Positions 47,865 to 56,302 of a stretch of 64,000 bases of DNA are shown here, piece by piece (position 1 is the first letter of the stretch; every line of letters starts with the position of its first letter). A program made the position numbers and the translations under genes. Under the pieces are notes generated by a model. That model searched no databases and was not told where the DNA came from. It saw only the letters and a list, made by a program, of their open reading frames with translations. The DNA comes from Burkholderia sp. USMB20 (GTDB lineage Bacteria > Pseudomonadota > Gammaproteobacteria > Burkholderiales > Burkholderiaceae): contig NZ_JTAN02000003.1 of the NCBI RefSeq assembly GCF_000949135.2, positions 186,001-250,000 of the forward strand, written 5' to 3'.

Positions 47865-49766
47865 TCAGGTGGCGCCTCCGTCCGGCGCGAGGTCGATGAC
47901 GACGGGGTCGTGATCCGACGAGCGATAGGCATCGGGTGCGTAATAGGCCGCCCGTTGTGCCGCGGTTTTGTAATCGGGCACGGATTGCAGCGCGACCGGT
48001 TCGTCGGCATTGATGTGCCACGCGTGCACGGCCTTCACGCGCGCGGCGAGCGGCGACGTGGCGAGTGCGTGGTCGAGGTTGCCCGCTTCGCCGCGGAATA
48101 CGTAGCTGTAGCCGGCGTTGCCGGCGAAGCGGGCGACGAGGTTCGTGTAACCGCGCGATTCGAGCGCGCGCAGCGGGTCTTCCTTCGCGTAGCTGTTCAG
48201 GTCGCCGATCAGCAGCACGCCGTCGGCCGGGGCGCCGGTCGGCGACGTGGCGAGCCACGCGGCGATGCGTTCGGCCGTACGCGTGCGCGTCGCGTTCCAG
48301 CAGCCCTGACCGTCCGACTGGTCGAGATCCGGGCCGCTCGCCCGTGGGCAGTTCTTCGATTTCAGGTGATTGACCGCGACCGTGAATGCGCGGGTGCCGC
48401 CGATGCGCCGGAACGTCTGCGCGAGCGGCGGTCGATTGCCGCCGTCGAGCGCGACGGTCGCGGCGCGCCCGACGGGTTCGGTCGTCCGGCTGTCGTACAG
48501 CAGCGCGACCGCGATCGCATCGCGGCCGAGTCGCGCCGTGCCGGGGTCGACCGCGCGCCAGCCGTCGCCGAGCCGCGCCGCGAGACGCTGCACGGCGCTC
48601 GTGGGGCCGTGGCCGTTGTTCGCGATTTCCATCAGGCCGATCACGTCGGCGCGCAGTGCGCGCAGCGCGGCGACGATCTTCGCTTCCTGGCGCGCGAAGA
48701 CGGCGGGCGTCTTCGCGCCGCGATTGGCCGGATCGTCGAAGCCGCCGCCGCTTCCGTCGCCGTTGAAATAGTTGAAGACGTTGAACGACGCGACCCGCAC
48801 GTCGGCCTGCGGATGCCGCGGCGGGGCATCGGTCCGCGGATTCGATGCGGCGTCGAAGACCGGCGCCGACGCCGGCACGGGCTGCACTCGCCACGTGCCG
48901 TAGCGCTGCTCGAGCACACCTTCGACGCCGCGCACCGTGTAGCCCGCGCGCAGCGTGTTGGCGGCGCCCAGCGCAGGCGGCGGATAGCGGGCGGTCGCGG
49001 GGTTCACGCGGCTCGAACCGTCGTCGAGCACGATGCGGTTGCGGGCATTGGCCGCCGCCTGCGCGGCGGCGTCAGCCGGCGGCACCACGTGCGTCGGCAT
49101 GTAGAGGCGACCGTGGCTGAGCACGATGCTGCCGTAGCGGCCGAGGTCGTAGGTATCGCTGACGGTCAGCGTTTGCGGAAAGCGCACGCGCATGCCTTCA
49201 TGCGCGGCGAATACTGACTCGCTGTCGACCGGCAGCACGAGCGCGGCCGGCGTGACGGTCTGCCCGCGCGCGCAGACGGCCACGCGGCCCGACAGAGCCA
49301 GTTGCGTGCGGCCGTACTTCTGCTCGATCCTGCCGGTGACGTGCACGCGTTCGCCCGGGCGGACACGCGCGTGCGGCGCGTAGACGAACAGGCCTTCCGG
49401 GACGCCCGGCCGGTGGCGCCGCTGCGCATCCGCCTGCTGGACGAAGAATCCGCCGAAGCCGTCGGCGCCGCCGAATGCCGCGGTGACGATCGCTTCGATC
49501 GACGCGGTGCGCCCGGCCAGCGGCGACCGGCCGCCGGAATGCCGGAGGTCGGCGATCGCCGTCGTGGGGCCGCCGCAGCCCGCGCTGACCGGAGGCGCGG
49601 TGGCGGCGGCGGTGGCGGCCGGCGCTGAAAGGGCAAATGCGGCAAATGCGGCAAACGAGGCAAACGAGGCAAACGAGGCAAACGAGGCAAACGAGGCAAA
49701 CGAGGCAAGCGGGGCAAGCGGGGCGAGCGACGCGGCGAGCGCGAGCGGCGGCGGCAGGCGTGACAT
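47865..49766 (-). CDS. Secreted endonuclease of the ExeM/NucH family
   Basis: A 633-residue exported nuclease. The signal peptide (about 1-55) has an unusually long hydrophobic core made of LAPLA, six SFA and two AFA triplets, encoded by a 9-bp tandem repeat. Residues ~70-300 contain the OB-fold region seen in ExeM. Then comes an endonuclease/exonuclease/phosphatase domain: VASFNVFNYFNGDGS, IGLMEIANNGHGP, VNHLKSKNC, LIGDLNSYAKED and SSDHDPVVIDL. It should degrade extracellular DNA. The ATG at 49766 has GGAG upstream; a longer open frame adds 18 unlikely residues. Confidence 0.85.
   Translation of the reverse strand: MSRLPPPLALAASLAPLAPLASFASFASFASFASFASFAAFAAFALSAPAATAAATAPPVSAGCGGPTTAIADLRHSGGRSPLAGRTASIEAIVTAAFGGADGFGGFFVQQADAQRRHRPGVPEGLFVYAPHARVRPGERVHVTGRIEQKYGRTQLALSGRVAVCARGQTVTPAALVLPVDSESVFAAHEGMRVRFPQTLTVSDTYDLGRYGSIVLSHGRLYMPTHVVPPADAAAQAAANARNRIVLDDGSSRVNPATARYPPPALGAANTLRAGYTVRGVEGVLEQRYGTWRVQPVPASAPVFDAASNPRTDAPPRHPQADVRVASFNVFNYFNGDGSGGGFDDPANRGAKTPAVFARQEAKIVAALRALRADVIGLMEIANNGHGPTSAVQRLAARLGDGWRAVDPGTARLGRDAIAVALLYDSRTTEPVGRAATVALDGGNRPPLAQTFRRIGGTRAFTVAVNHLKSKNCPRASGPDLDQSDGQGCWNATRTRTAERIAAWLATSPTGAPADGVLLIGDLNSYAKEDPLRALESRGYTNLVARFAGNAGYSYVFRGEAGNLDHALATSPLAARVKAVHAWHINADEPVALQSVPDYKTAAQRAAYYAPDAYRSSDHDPVVIDLAPDGGAT
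49633..49722. repeat. 9-bp in-frame tandem repeat inside a signal peptide
   Basis: Ten 9-bp units in three blocks: two GCAAATGCG, six GCAAACGAG, two GCAAGCGGG. On the coding (minus) strand they specify PLA, SFA and AFA triplets of the nuclease signal peptide. Because the unit is three codons, gain or loss would change only the length of the hydrophobic core. Confidence 0.9.
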
Positions 49767-49974
49767 GGAGTGCTCCACAGGAAGAAAATTCGAAGGTTCG
49801 GGCAAGCATCTTGACGGCAAAATCGCGTGCTGCGTTCGAAGTGGCCATCAGGCCAGTGTCGAACGGCCAACGATGACGGCAAGGCCGCCCGCGGCTGTTA
49901 CGCTTCGCATCTGACGTGTCATTCCGGCCTGCGATCCGAACGCCTCTTGCGCACGGCCCCCACTGGAGAGTTCC

Positions 49975-50328
49975 ATGTCCTACATGCTGTTGATTGTCGA
50001 ACCGACCGGCCAGCGCGCCGAACGCACGCTCGAGGAGGGGCAGGCGCTGTACGCGCGGATGGTCGATTTCGCGCAGACGCTGAAGGCGCGCGGCGTGCTG
50101 CGCGGCGTCGAGTCGCTCGAGCGCTCGGAGCGCGCGACGCGTGTGCAGGTGCGCGACGGCGAGACGCGCCTCGTCGACGGCCCGTTCGCCGAGGCGAAGG
50201 AAATGGTCGGCGGGTTCTTCATCGTCGACGTCGACACGCGCGAGGAAGCGATCGCGATCGCGCGCCAGTGCCCGGCCGCGCAATGGTGCACGGTCGAAGT
50301 GCGCGCAGTCGGCCCATGCTTCCTGTGA
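49975..50328 (+). CDS. YciI/DGPF domain protein 1
   Basis: A 117-residue YciI-like protein. It starts MSYMLLIVEPTGQR and contains the DGPF signature in LVDGPFAEAKEMVGGFFIVD, the hallmark of proteins encoded next to ECF42 sigma factors. The fold is ferredoxin-like; no activity is established. It heads a rightward set: DGPF1, DGPF2, VOC protein, sigma factor. GGAGAG precedes the ATG. A TGTCGA hexamer lies at 49857, reminiscent of reported ECF42 -35 elements, but a matching -10 is not clear. Confidence 0.85.
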   Translation: MSYMLLIVEPTGQRAERTLEEGQALYARMVDFAQTLKARGVLRGVESLERSERATRVQVRDGETRLVDGPFAEAKEMVGGFFIVDVDTREEAIAIARQCPAAQWCTVEVRAVGPCFL

Positions 50329-50453
50329 CGGTCGCGGCTCGGTGTTAACCCGGATTCGTCGCGCCGTACGTCGATCCGGCAGTCTGCCGCCCGTCGTAGG
50401 GATAAGGCGCCGATGAACGGACGCCCCTTTCCACCGATGACAAGGAGTGAACG

Positions 50454-50873
50454 ATGCGATTCATGATCATGATCCGGGCGAACGCCGTCAGCGAATCCGA
50501 CGCATTGCCGGACAACCGGCTGGTCGAGGCGATGACGGTCTATCACGAGGAGCTGGCCAAGGCCGGCGTGCTGCTCGATGCGAACGGCCTGCGGCCGAGC
50601 GCGCGCGGCTGGCGCGTGCGCTACTCAGGTGGCAAGGGCACGGTGGTCGACGGCCCGTTCGCGGAGACGAAGGAACTGATTGCCGGCTATACGCTGATCC
50701 AGGTGCGCTCGCGCGACGAGGCGCTCGAATGGACGCGCCGGTTTCCCGCGCCGTTCGGTGCGGAGATGGACTGCGAGATCGAGGTGCGGCCGCTGTTCGA
50801 ACTCGACGACCTGACGCCCAGCGAGGCGGTCGAGCGGTTCCGCGAACTCAATGTCGGACACGGCCACGCCTGA
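50454..50873 (+). CDS. YciI/DGPF domain protein 2
   Basis: A 139-residue paralogue of the preceding protein: MRFMIMIRANAVSESDALPD, then VDGPFAETKELIAGYTLIQV and a longer C-terminus. AAGGAG precedes the ATG. It follows the first copy after 125 bp and leads into the VOC gene 35 bp later. The tandem pair arose by duplication followed by divergence. Confidence 0.85.
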   Translation: MRFMIMIRANAVSESDALPDNRLVEAMTVYHEELAKAGVLLDANGLRPSARGWRVRYSGGKGTVVDGPFAETKELIAGYTLIQVRSRDEALEWTRRFPAPFGAEMDCEIEVRPLFELDDLTPSEAVERFRELNVGHGHA

Positions 50874-50908
50874 CTCCACCCCAAGCCAATCTCACCGGAG
50901 CACCCGTC

Positions 50909-51325
50909 ATGCACAAGATGGTTTTCATCAACCTGCCCGTGGCCGACCTGCCGCGCTCGAAGACGTTCTACCAGGCACTCGGTTTCGAAGTCGTGCCGGC
51001 CTATACCAACGATCAGGCTGCCTGCATCAAGATCAGCGACACGATTTTCGCGATGCTGCTCGTGCGGCCGTTTTTCCAGACCTTCACCGGCAAGACCATC
51101 GTCGATCCGGCGACGCAGGTGCAGGCGCTGTCGTGCCTGTCGTGCGACAGCCGCGCCGAGGTCGACGCGATCGTCGCGAAGGCGCTCGCGGCCGGCGGGT
51201 CCGCGCCGCAAGCGCCGCGCGAGTATCCGAACATGTACGGCCACGGGTTCGACGATCCGGACGGCCACGCATGGGAGCTGATGGCCATGCCGCTCGATGC
51301 GTCCGCCCAGGGGCAAGCGTCGTGA
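50909..51325 (+). CDS. VOC (glyoxalase/bleomycin resistance) family protein
   Basis: A 138-residue VOC-superfamily protein. It opens MHKMVFINLPVADLPRSKTF and has the C-terminal metal-box segment GFDDPDGHAWELMAM. The role is unknown; relatives bind metal and small ligands. It is translationally coupled to the sigma factor (stop TGA within GTGA). Confidence 0.83.
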   Translation: MHKMVFINLPVADLPRSKTFYQALGFEVVPAYTNDQAACIKISDTIFAMLLVRPFFQTFTGKTIVDPATQVQALSCLSCDSRAEVDAIVAKALAAGGSAPQAPREYPNMYGHGFDDPDGHAWELMAMPLDASAQGQAS

Positions 51326-52590
51326 CGCGTGAGGCGACTCACCGTGCGATCGAAGCGGTCTGGCGGATCGAGGCGCCCAAGATCATCGCGCGCGCCGCGC
51401 GCGTGGTGCGCGACGTCGGCGTGGCCGAGGAACTGGCGCAGGACACGCTCGTCGCGGCGCTCGAGCACTGGCCCGTCGACGGCGTGCCCGACAATCCGGC
51501 CGCGTGGCTGATGACGGCCGTGAAGCGGCGCGCGCTCGACCGGGTGCGGCAGGAGTCGCTGCATGCGGCGAAGCGCGACCAGCTCGGCCATGAAATGGAC
51601 GCGCTCGAGGCGCACGTCGTCCCCGACATCGCGGAGGCGCTCGCCGACGCGCGCGACGACGATATCGGCGACGACCTGCTGCGGCTGATCTTCACGTCGT
51701 GCCATCCGGTGCTGTCGACCGATGCGCGCGTCGCGCTGACGTTGCGGCTGCTCGGCGGGCTGACCACGAGCGAGATCGCGCGTGCGTTCCTGTCGCCCGA
51801 GCCGACGATCGCGCAGCGCATCGTGCGCGCGAAGCGCACGCTCGCGGCGGCACGCGTGCCGTTCGAGGTGCCGGCCGCCGACGCGCGGCCCGCGCGGCTC
51901 GCGTCGGTGCTCGAAGTGATCTATCTCGTGTTCAACGAAGGCCATGCGGCGACCGCGGGCGACGACTGGATGCGCCCGGCGCTGTGCGACGAGGCGCTGC
52001 GTCTCGGCCGCGTGCTCGCCGGGCTCGTGCCGGACGAAAGCGAAGTGCTCGGGCTCGTCGCGCTGATGGAACTGCAGGCGTCGCGCATGCATGCGCGGAC
52101 CGATGCGCAGGGGCGCCCCGTGCTGCTGCTCGACCAGGACCGCAGCCGCTGGGATCCGCTGCTGATCCGGCGCGGCCTCGCGGCGCTCGAGCGGGCGACG
52201 AGGCTCGGCGGCGTGCGCGGCCCGTATGCGCTGCAGGCCGCGCTGGCGGCGTGCCATGCACGCGCGCGGCACGCGTCGGACACGGACTGGGCGCAGATCG
52301 TCGCGCTGTACGACGCGCTCGCGGAAGTCGCGCCGTCGCCGGTCGTCGAGCTGAACCGTGCAGTGGCGGTGGGGATGGCGTTCGGGCCTGCCGCGGCGCT
52401 GGAAATCGTCGACGTGCTGCGAGACGATCCGGCGCTCGCGCGCTATCACTGGCTGCCGAGCGTGCGTGGCGACCTGCTCGCGAAGCTCGGCCGCGCCGAC
52501 GAGGCGAAGGTCGAGTTCCGCCGCGCGGCGGAATTGACCCGCAACGAGCGCGAAAGGGAATTGCTGTTGAAGCGCGCGACGGATGCGTGA
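51322..52590 (+). CDS. ECF42-type RNA polymerase sigma factor with C-terminal extension
   Basis: A 422-residue protein, twice the size of a normal ECF sigma factor. Residues ~5-170 hold sigma2 (ARVVRDVGVAEELAQDTLVAAL, NPAAWLMTAVKRRALDR) and sigma4 (LTLRLLGGLTTSEIARAFL, PTIAQRIVRAKRTL). Residues ~190-422 form the helical TPR-like extension of group ECF42 (YLVFNEGHAA, RALAALERATRL-like and LNRAVAVGMAFGP). ECF42 has no anti-sigma factor and its genes lie with DGPF proteins, as here. It starts with GTG overlapping the VOC stop. Confidence 0.87.
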   Translation: MTREATHRAIEAVWRIEAPKIIARAARVVRDVGVAEELAQDTLVAALEHWPVDGVPDNPAAWLMTAVKRRALDRVRQESLHAAKRDQLGHEMDALEAHVVPDIAEALADARDDDIGDDLLRLIFTSCHPVLSTDARVALTLRLLGGLTTSEIARAFLSPEPTIAQRIVRAKRTLAAARVPFEVPAADARPARLASVLEVIYLVFNEGHAATAGDDWMRPALCDEALRLGRVLAGLVPDESEVLGLVALMELQASRMHARTDAQGRPVLLLDQDRSRWDPLLIRRGLAALERATRLGGVRGPYALQAALAACHARARHASDTDWAQIVALYDALAEVAPSPVVELNRAVAVGMAFGPAAALEIVDVLRDDPALARYHWLPSVRGDLLAKLGRADEAKVEFRRAAELTRNERERELLLKRATDA

Positions 52591-52666
52591 CGCAGACGGG
52601 CGACGCCGGTGTGCGTGCACCGCGCGTCGCATCGAACGCTGAACGCCGAACGCCAAAACGCGGGCC

Positions 52667-52848
52667 GCCAAACGCCAAACGCCAAACGCCAAACGCCAAA
52701 CGCCAGACGCCAGACGCAGAACGCAGAACGCAGAACGCAGAACGCAGAACGCAGAACGCAGAACGCAGAACGCAGAACGCAGAACGCAGAACGCCGAACG
52801 CCGAACGCCGAACGCCGAACGCCGAACGCCGAACGCCGAACGCCGAAC
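52667..52848. repeat. Heptanucleotide tandem repeat, 26 units in four blocks
   Basis: Uninterrupted 7-bp units: five GCCAAAC, two GCCAGAC, eleven GCAGAAC, eight GCCGAAC. Each block differs from the next by one base, so the array grew by local duplication. Degenerate units extend it leftwards to about 52637. It begins 77 bp after the sigma-factor stop and ends about 210 bp before the rubrerythrin gene. All frames stay open, but it is not coding. Confidence 0.92.
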
Positions 52849-52930
52849 GAAACGCCTCCCCAGCCAGCGCCCCGCCTCCACCCGTCCCTCATTCCCGCTC
52901 CCCGCTATCGGACGGATTGAAAAAGCCTAT

Positions 52931-52960
52931 TGGGGGATGCGAACGCCAGCGCCTAGATTA
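52931..52960 (+). promoter_or_regulatory. Possible promoter of the rubrerythrin operon
   Basis: TTGGGG followed after 18 bp by TAGATT, about 100 bp upstream of the rubrerythrin ATG. A modest match only. No OxyR, PerR or Fur site was recognised. Confidence 0.35.
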
Positions 52961-53059
52961 AAAGGCACGAAGCGTGCGTGTCCGGCGTACGCATCGTTCC
53001 CCATATCCATCATCGGCCCGGCTTCGCACGCGGCCGCGCCGACTCGAACGGAGGCGCAC

Positions 53060-53482
53060 ATGGCTCAACTCAAGGGCAGCAAGACCGAAGAGAATCTGAA
53101 GGCCGCATTCGCGGGCGAATCGCAAGCGAACCGGCGTTATCTGTATTTCGCTTCGAAGGCCGACGTCGAAGGCCAGAACGACGTCGCCGCGCTGTTCCGC
53201 TCGACTGCCGAAGGCGAAACGGGCCATGCGCACGGTCACCTCGAATACCTCGAAGCAGTCGGCGATCCGGCGACGGGTCTGCCGTTCGGCTCGTCGCGGC
53301 TGAACCTCGAATCGGCGATCGCCGGCGAGACGCACGAGTACACCGACATGTATCCGGGCATGGCGAAGACGGCCCGCGAAGAAGGCTTCGACGAAATCGC
53401 GAACTGGTTCGAGACGCTCGCGAAGGCCGAACGCAGCCACGCGAACCGCTATACGAAAGCGCTGGACGCACTCGTCGACTGA
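53060..53482 (+). CDS. Rubrerythrin, diiron domain only
   Basis: A 140-residue ferritin-like diiron protein: [38 protein letters not shown] and [20 protein letters not shown], with the last glutamate/histidine block [14 protein letters not shown]. It lacks the C-terminal rubredoxin domain of classical rubrerythrin, so it needs another electron donor. Members reduce H2O2. It is first in a three-gene set with an Fe-S oxidoreductase and a DUF3501 protein, either of which could be that donor or partner. Confidence 0.9.
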   Translation: MAQLKGSKTEENLKAAFAGESQANRRYLYFASKADVEGQNDVAALFRSTAEGETGHAHGHLEYLEAVGDPATGLPFGSSRLNLESAIAGETHEYTDMYPGMAKTAREEGFDEIANWFETLAKAERSHANRYTKALDALVD

Positions 53483-53607
53483 CGCGGGCGTCGCCCCGAG
53501 GCCGCACGGCCCGGCCGGGCAGGTCCCGCGGCCGGCAGTGCGTTGATCGCCGCCCGCGCCGCGCGGGCGGCGCGTTCGCGCGCATGCGCGCCACGCTGGA
53601 GCGCCTC

Positions 53608-54945
53608 ATGCCCCACAAGGAAGGCAGTCTCGAAGCCCCGACCCGGCATCCGCTCGACTGGCAGTCCGAAGCGTTCTACGACCAGGCCGCGATCGATGCG
53701 GAAATGACGCGCGTGTTCGACATCTGCGCCGGTTGCCGGCGCTGCGTGTCGCTGTGCGGCGCGTTTCCCGCGCTGTTCGATCTCGTCGACGACACGCCGA
53801 CGGGCGACATCGAGGAAGTGCCGAAGGACGCGTTCGGCAAGGTCGTCGACCAGTGCTACCTGTGCGACCTCTGCTACATGACGAAATGCCCGTACGTGCC
53901 GCCGCATGCATGGAACGTCGACTTCCCGCACCTGATGCTGCGCGGCAAGGCCGCGCGCTACAAGCGCGGCGAGGCGCCGCTGCGCGACAAGGTGCTGTCG
54001 AACACCGACGCGCTCGGCCATTTCGCGGGCATTCCGATCGTCACGCAGACGGTGAACGCGGTCAATCGCACGCCGCCCGCGCGCCACGCGCTCGAAGCGG
54101 CGCTCGGCGTCGATCGCAACGCATGGCTGCCGGAGTTCGCGCCCCGCAAGTTCCGGCGCGCGGCGAAGCGCTCGGACGGCCCGCCGGTTCGCGACGGCGA
54201 ACGCACGCCCGGCAAGGTCGCGATCTACGCGACGTGCTACGTGAACTTCAACGAGCCGGGCATCGGCCACGACCTGCTCGCGATCCTCGCGCACAACGAG
54301 ATCCCGTACGAGCTCGTCACGCGCGAAGCGTGCTGCGGGATGCCGCTGCTCGAGCAGGGCAATCTCGCGGGCGTCGCCGCGAAGAAGGAAGTGAACATGC
54401 CGGTGCTGGAGCGCTATGCGCGCGAAGGCTATGCGCTGATCGGCGCGATCCCGAGCTGCGTGCTGATGTACAAGAGCGAACTGCCGCTGATGTTCCCCGG
54501 CGACGAAGCCGTGCGCGCGGTGGCCGATGCATTCTGGGATCCGTTCGAGTACGTGATCGCGCGGCATCGCGACGGTTTGCTCAAGACCGATTTCAAGCAG
54601 GGCCTCGGCACCGTGTCGTATCACGTGCCGTGCCACGCGCGCGTGCAGAACATCGGCCGCAAGACGGCCGACACGCTGTCGCTCGTGCCCGATACGCGCG
54701 TGAACGTCGTCGAGCGCTGTTCCGGGCACGCGGGCACGTTCGGCGTGAAGAAGGCCTTCCATGCGGACGCGATGCGGATCGGCGCGCCCGTGTTCAAGGC
54801 GATGGCCGAGCCGAAGCCGGATTTCGTGTCGTCGGACTGCGCGCTCGCCGGCCATCACATCGTGCAGGGCATCGACGAGAAAGGGTTGCCGGCCGCTCCG
54901 CTCGCGCATCCGCTGACGCTGCTGCGCCGCGCGTACGGCATCTGA
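53608..54945 (+). CDS. Fe-S oxidoreductase, heterodisulfide reductase/GlpC-like
   Basis: A 445-residue protein. Two 4Fe-4S sites lie near the N-terminus: CAGCRRCVSLCGAFP (about 34-48) and CYLCDLCYMTKCPYVPP (about 83-99). Two CCG-type cysteine domains follow, with REACCGMPLLEQG and HVPCHARVQNIGRK...ERCSGHAGTFG. The layout is that of HdrD/GlpC electron-transfer subunits, but there is no flavin subunit beside it. The ATG at 53608 is chosen for GGAG 6 bp upstream. It lies between rubrerythrin (125 bp) and DUF3501 (44 bp). Confidence 0.86.
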   Translation: MPHKEGSLEAPTRHPLDWQSEAFYDQAAIDAEMTRVFDICAGCRRCVSLCGAFPALFDLVDDTPTGDIEEVPKDAFGKVVDQCYLCDLCYMTKCPYVPPHAWNVDFPHLMLRGKAARYKRGEAPLRDKVLSNTDALGHFAGIPIVTQTVNAVNRTPPARHALEAALGVDRNAWLPEFAPRKFRRAAKRSDGPPVRDGERTPGKVAIYATCYVNFNEPGIGHDLLAILAHNEIPYELVTREACCGMPLLEQGNLAGVAAKKEVNMPVLERYAREGYALIGAIPSCVLMYKSELPLMFPGDEAVRAVADAFWDPFEYVIARHRDGLLKTDFKQGLGTVSYHVPCHARVQNIGRKTADTLSLVPDTRVNVVERCSGHAGTFGVKKAFHADAMRIGAPVFKAMAEPKPDFVSSDCALAGHHIVQGIDEKGLPAAPLAHPLTLLRRAYGI

Positions 54946-54989
54946 ACCGGCCGCTTCACGACGACATCGACGCTATCCGAGGACATCCC

Positions 54990-55571
54990 ATGACGCTGAC
55001 CCGCGACTCGCTGCTGACGCTCGAAGCGTACGCGAAGATCCGCAAGACCGAACACGCGCGGCTCGTCGCGCACAAGCGCCGCCGCGCGGTGGCGCTCGGC
55101 AACCATCTGCGCCTCCTGTTCGAGGACGAGACCACGATCCGCTACCAGATCCAGGAAATGCTGCACATCGAGAAGATCTTCGACGAGGCCGGCATCGAAG
55201 GCGAACTGGAAGCCTATCTGCCGCTCGTGCCCGACGGCACCAACCTGAAGGCGACGCTGCAGATCGAATACGAGCACGAAGCCGAGCGGCGCGCGGCGCT
55301 CGCGCGGCTGATCGGCGTCGAGGATCGCGTGTACCTGCGGGTCGACGGGCACCCTGACGTCTATGCGATCGCCGACGAGGATCTCGACCGCGACAACGCG
55401 GAGAAGACCTCGGCCGTGCATTTCGTGCGCTTCGAACTGAGCGGGCCGATGCGCGCGGCGCTCAAGGACGGCGCGACGCTGTCGATCGGCTGCGATCACC
55501 CGGCCTATACGGTGCCGCCGCAGCGCATCGCGGCGGACGTGGCCGCGTCGCTGGCCGGCGATCTGCGCTGA
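54990..55571 (+). CDS. DUF3501 family protein
   Basis: A 193-residue protein of DUF3501: LTRDSLLTLEAYAKIRK, then HKRRRAVALGNHLRLLFED, IRYQIQEMLHIEKIFDEAG and a late DHPAYTVPPQRI. Soluble, with no metal-binding cysteine motif visible. The family is found next to rubrerythrin and the Fe-S oxidoreductase in many genomes, which suggests one complex or pathway, but no function is known. Last gene of the operon. Confidence 0.87.
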   Translation: MTLTRDSLLTLEAYAKIRKTEHARLVAHKRRRAVALGNHLRLLFEDETTIRYQIQEMLHIEKIFDEAGIEGELEAYLPLVPDGTNLKATLQIEYEHEAERRAALARLIGVEDRVYLRVDGHPDVYAIADEDLDRDNAEKTSAVHFVRFELSGPMRAALKDGATLSIGCDHPAYTVPPQRIAADVAASLAGDLR

Positions 55572-56302
55572 CGCGCGGCCCGGCGCCGCGCTCCATATCG
55601 CGCAGATCGCACGTCGTCCGGCCGCGAAACGCGGCGCCCGACCGTCGCGCCCGCCGCCGTCGCCTGCCCGTTACCGCCGAAGATGTAACAGGCCCGTCCA
55701 CGCTTGCATGCCGGGAAACAATGTGCATCGCCTGTCCGACCGCTTTCATTACTCGCCGAGAAACAATAAAAAGATTGTGCACGGAGAAATTTCGGCTCAA
55801 CGGAATTTGAATGATTTACCGATCCGTGAATATCTTGTTACGAAATTTTCCCTGATTTACCGATTTTGGCCGGGCATTCGCGGGGTGGTTGCCGGCAAGG
55901 GTCGGAACATGGCGGATCGCTTGCCGGGCGGGGTGCGGCCGCACCCCGCAGAGCCCCGCCAGACGGGGCTTCCCAGCGTTGCGCATAACGATCGCGTAAA
56001 AAAATTCAACGGTAAATGGATGCGCATCCATGGCAGGTTGTTTCAGTGCGTAACATTAAGTCATTGTCATATTGAGATAAACCCTGAGGATGGTATGCTT
56101 CGTGCACAAAAATTCCCACATTGGAGTGAGACCGTGATTTGTGCGCCATTGCCGGGAATGGCGGCACCGTGAAAGTGCGGTGTCGCGCCGGCATGCACAA
56201 CAATCGGATAACCATAATGTGCAACCGGGCCGCCCCGTGACGCGATGCGTGACGGCGGCGCCGACAATCGCAGCCCCGGCCTGGCTGTGTGGAGAAACAA
56301 CT
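55572..56302. other. 731-bp intergenic region before the transposase-like gene
   Basis: No gene is supported. The segment 55735-55870 and the part after 56000 are clearly AT-richer than their surroundings. A perfect 22-bp palindrome lies at 55928-55949 (arms GCGGGGTGCGG / CCGCACCCCGC), directly followed by an AGCCCCG / CGGGGCT hairpin (55952-55970). The two hairpins back to back could be a transcription barrier. The rest may be the promoter region of the following gene. Confidence 0.5.

Noticed and set aside
49767-49820. Longer start of the secreted nuclease
   Set aside because: It would place 18 polar residues before a good signal peptide; ATG 49766 has the ribosome site.
52667-52848. CRISPR array
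   Set aside because: Units are 7 bp and contiguous with no spacers; a simple tandem repeat.
55708-56172. 154-codon open frame in the 731-bp gap
   Set aside because: No ribosome site, mixed composition and it runs through the 22-bp palindrome; no recognisable domain.
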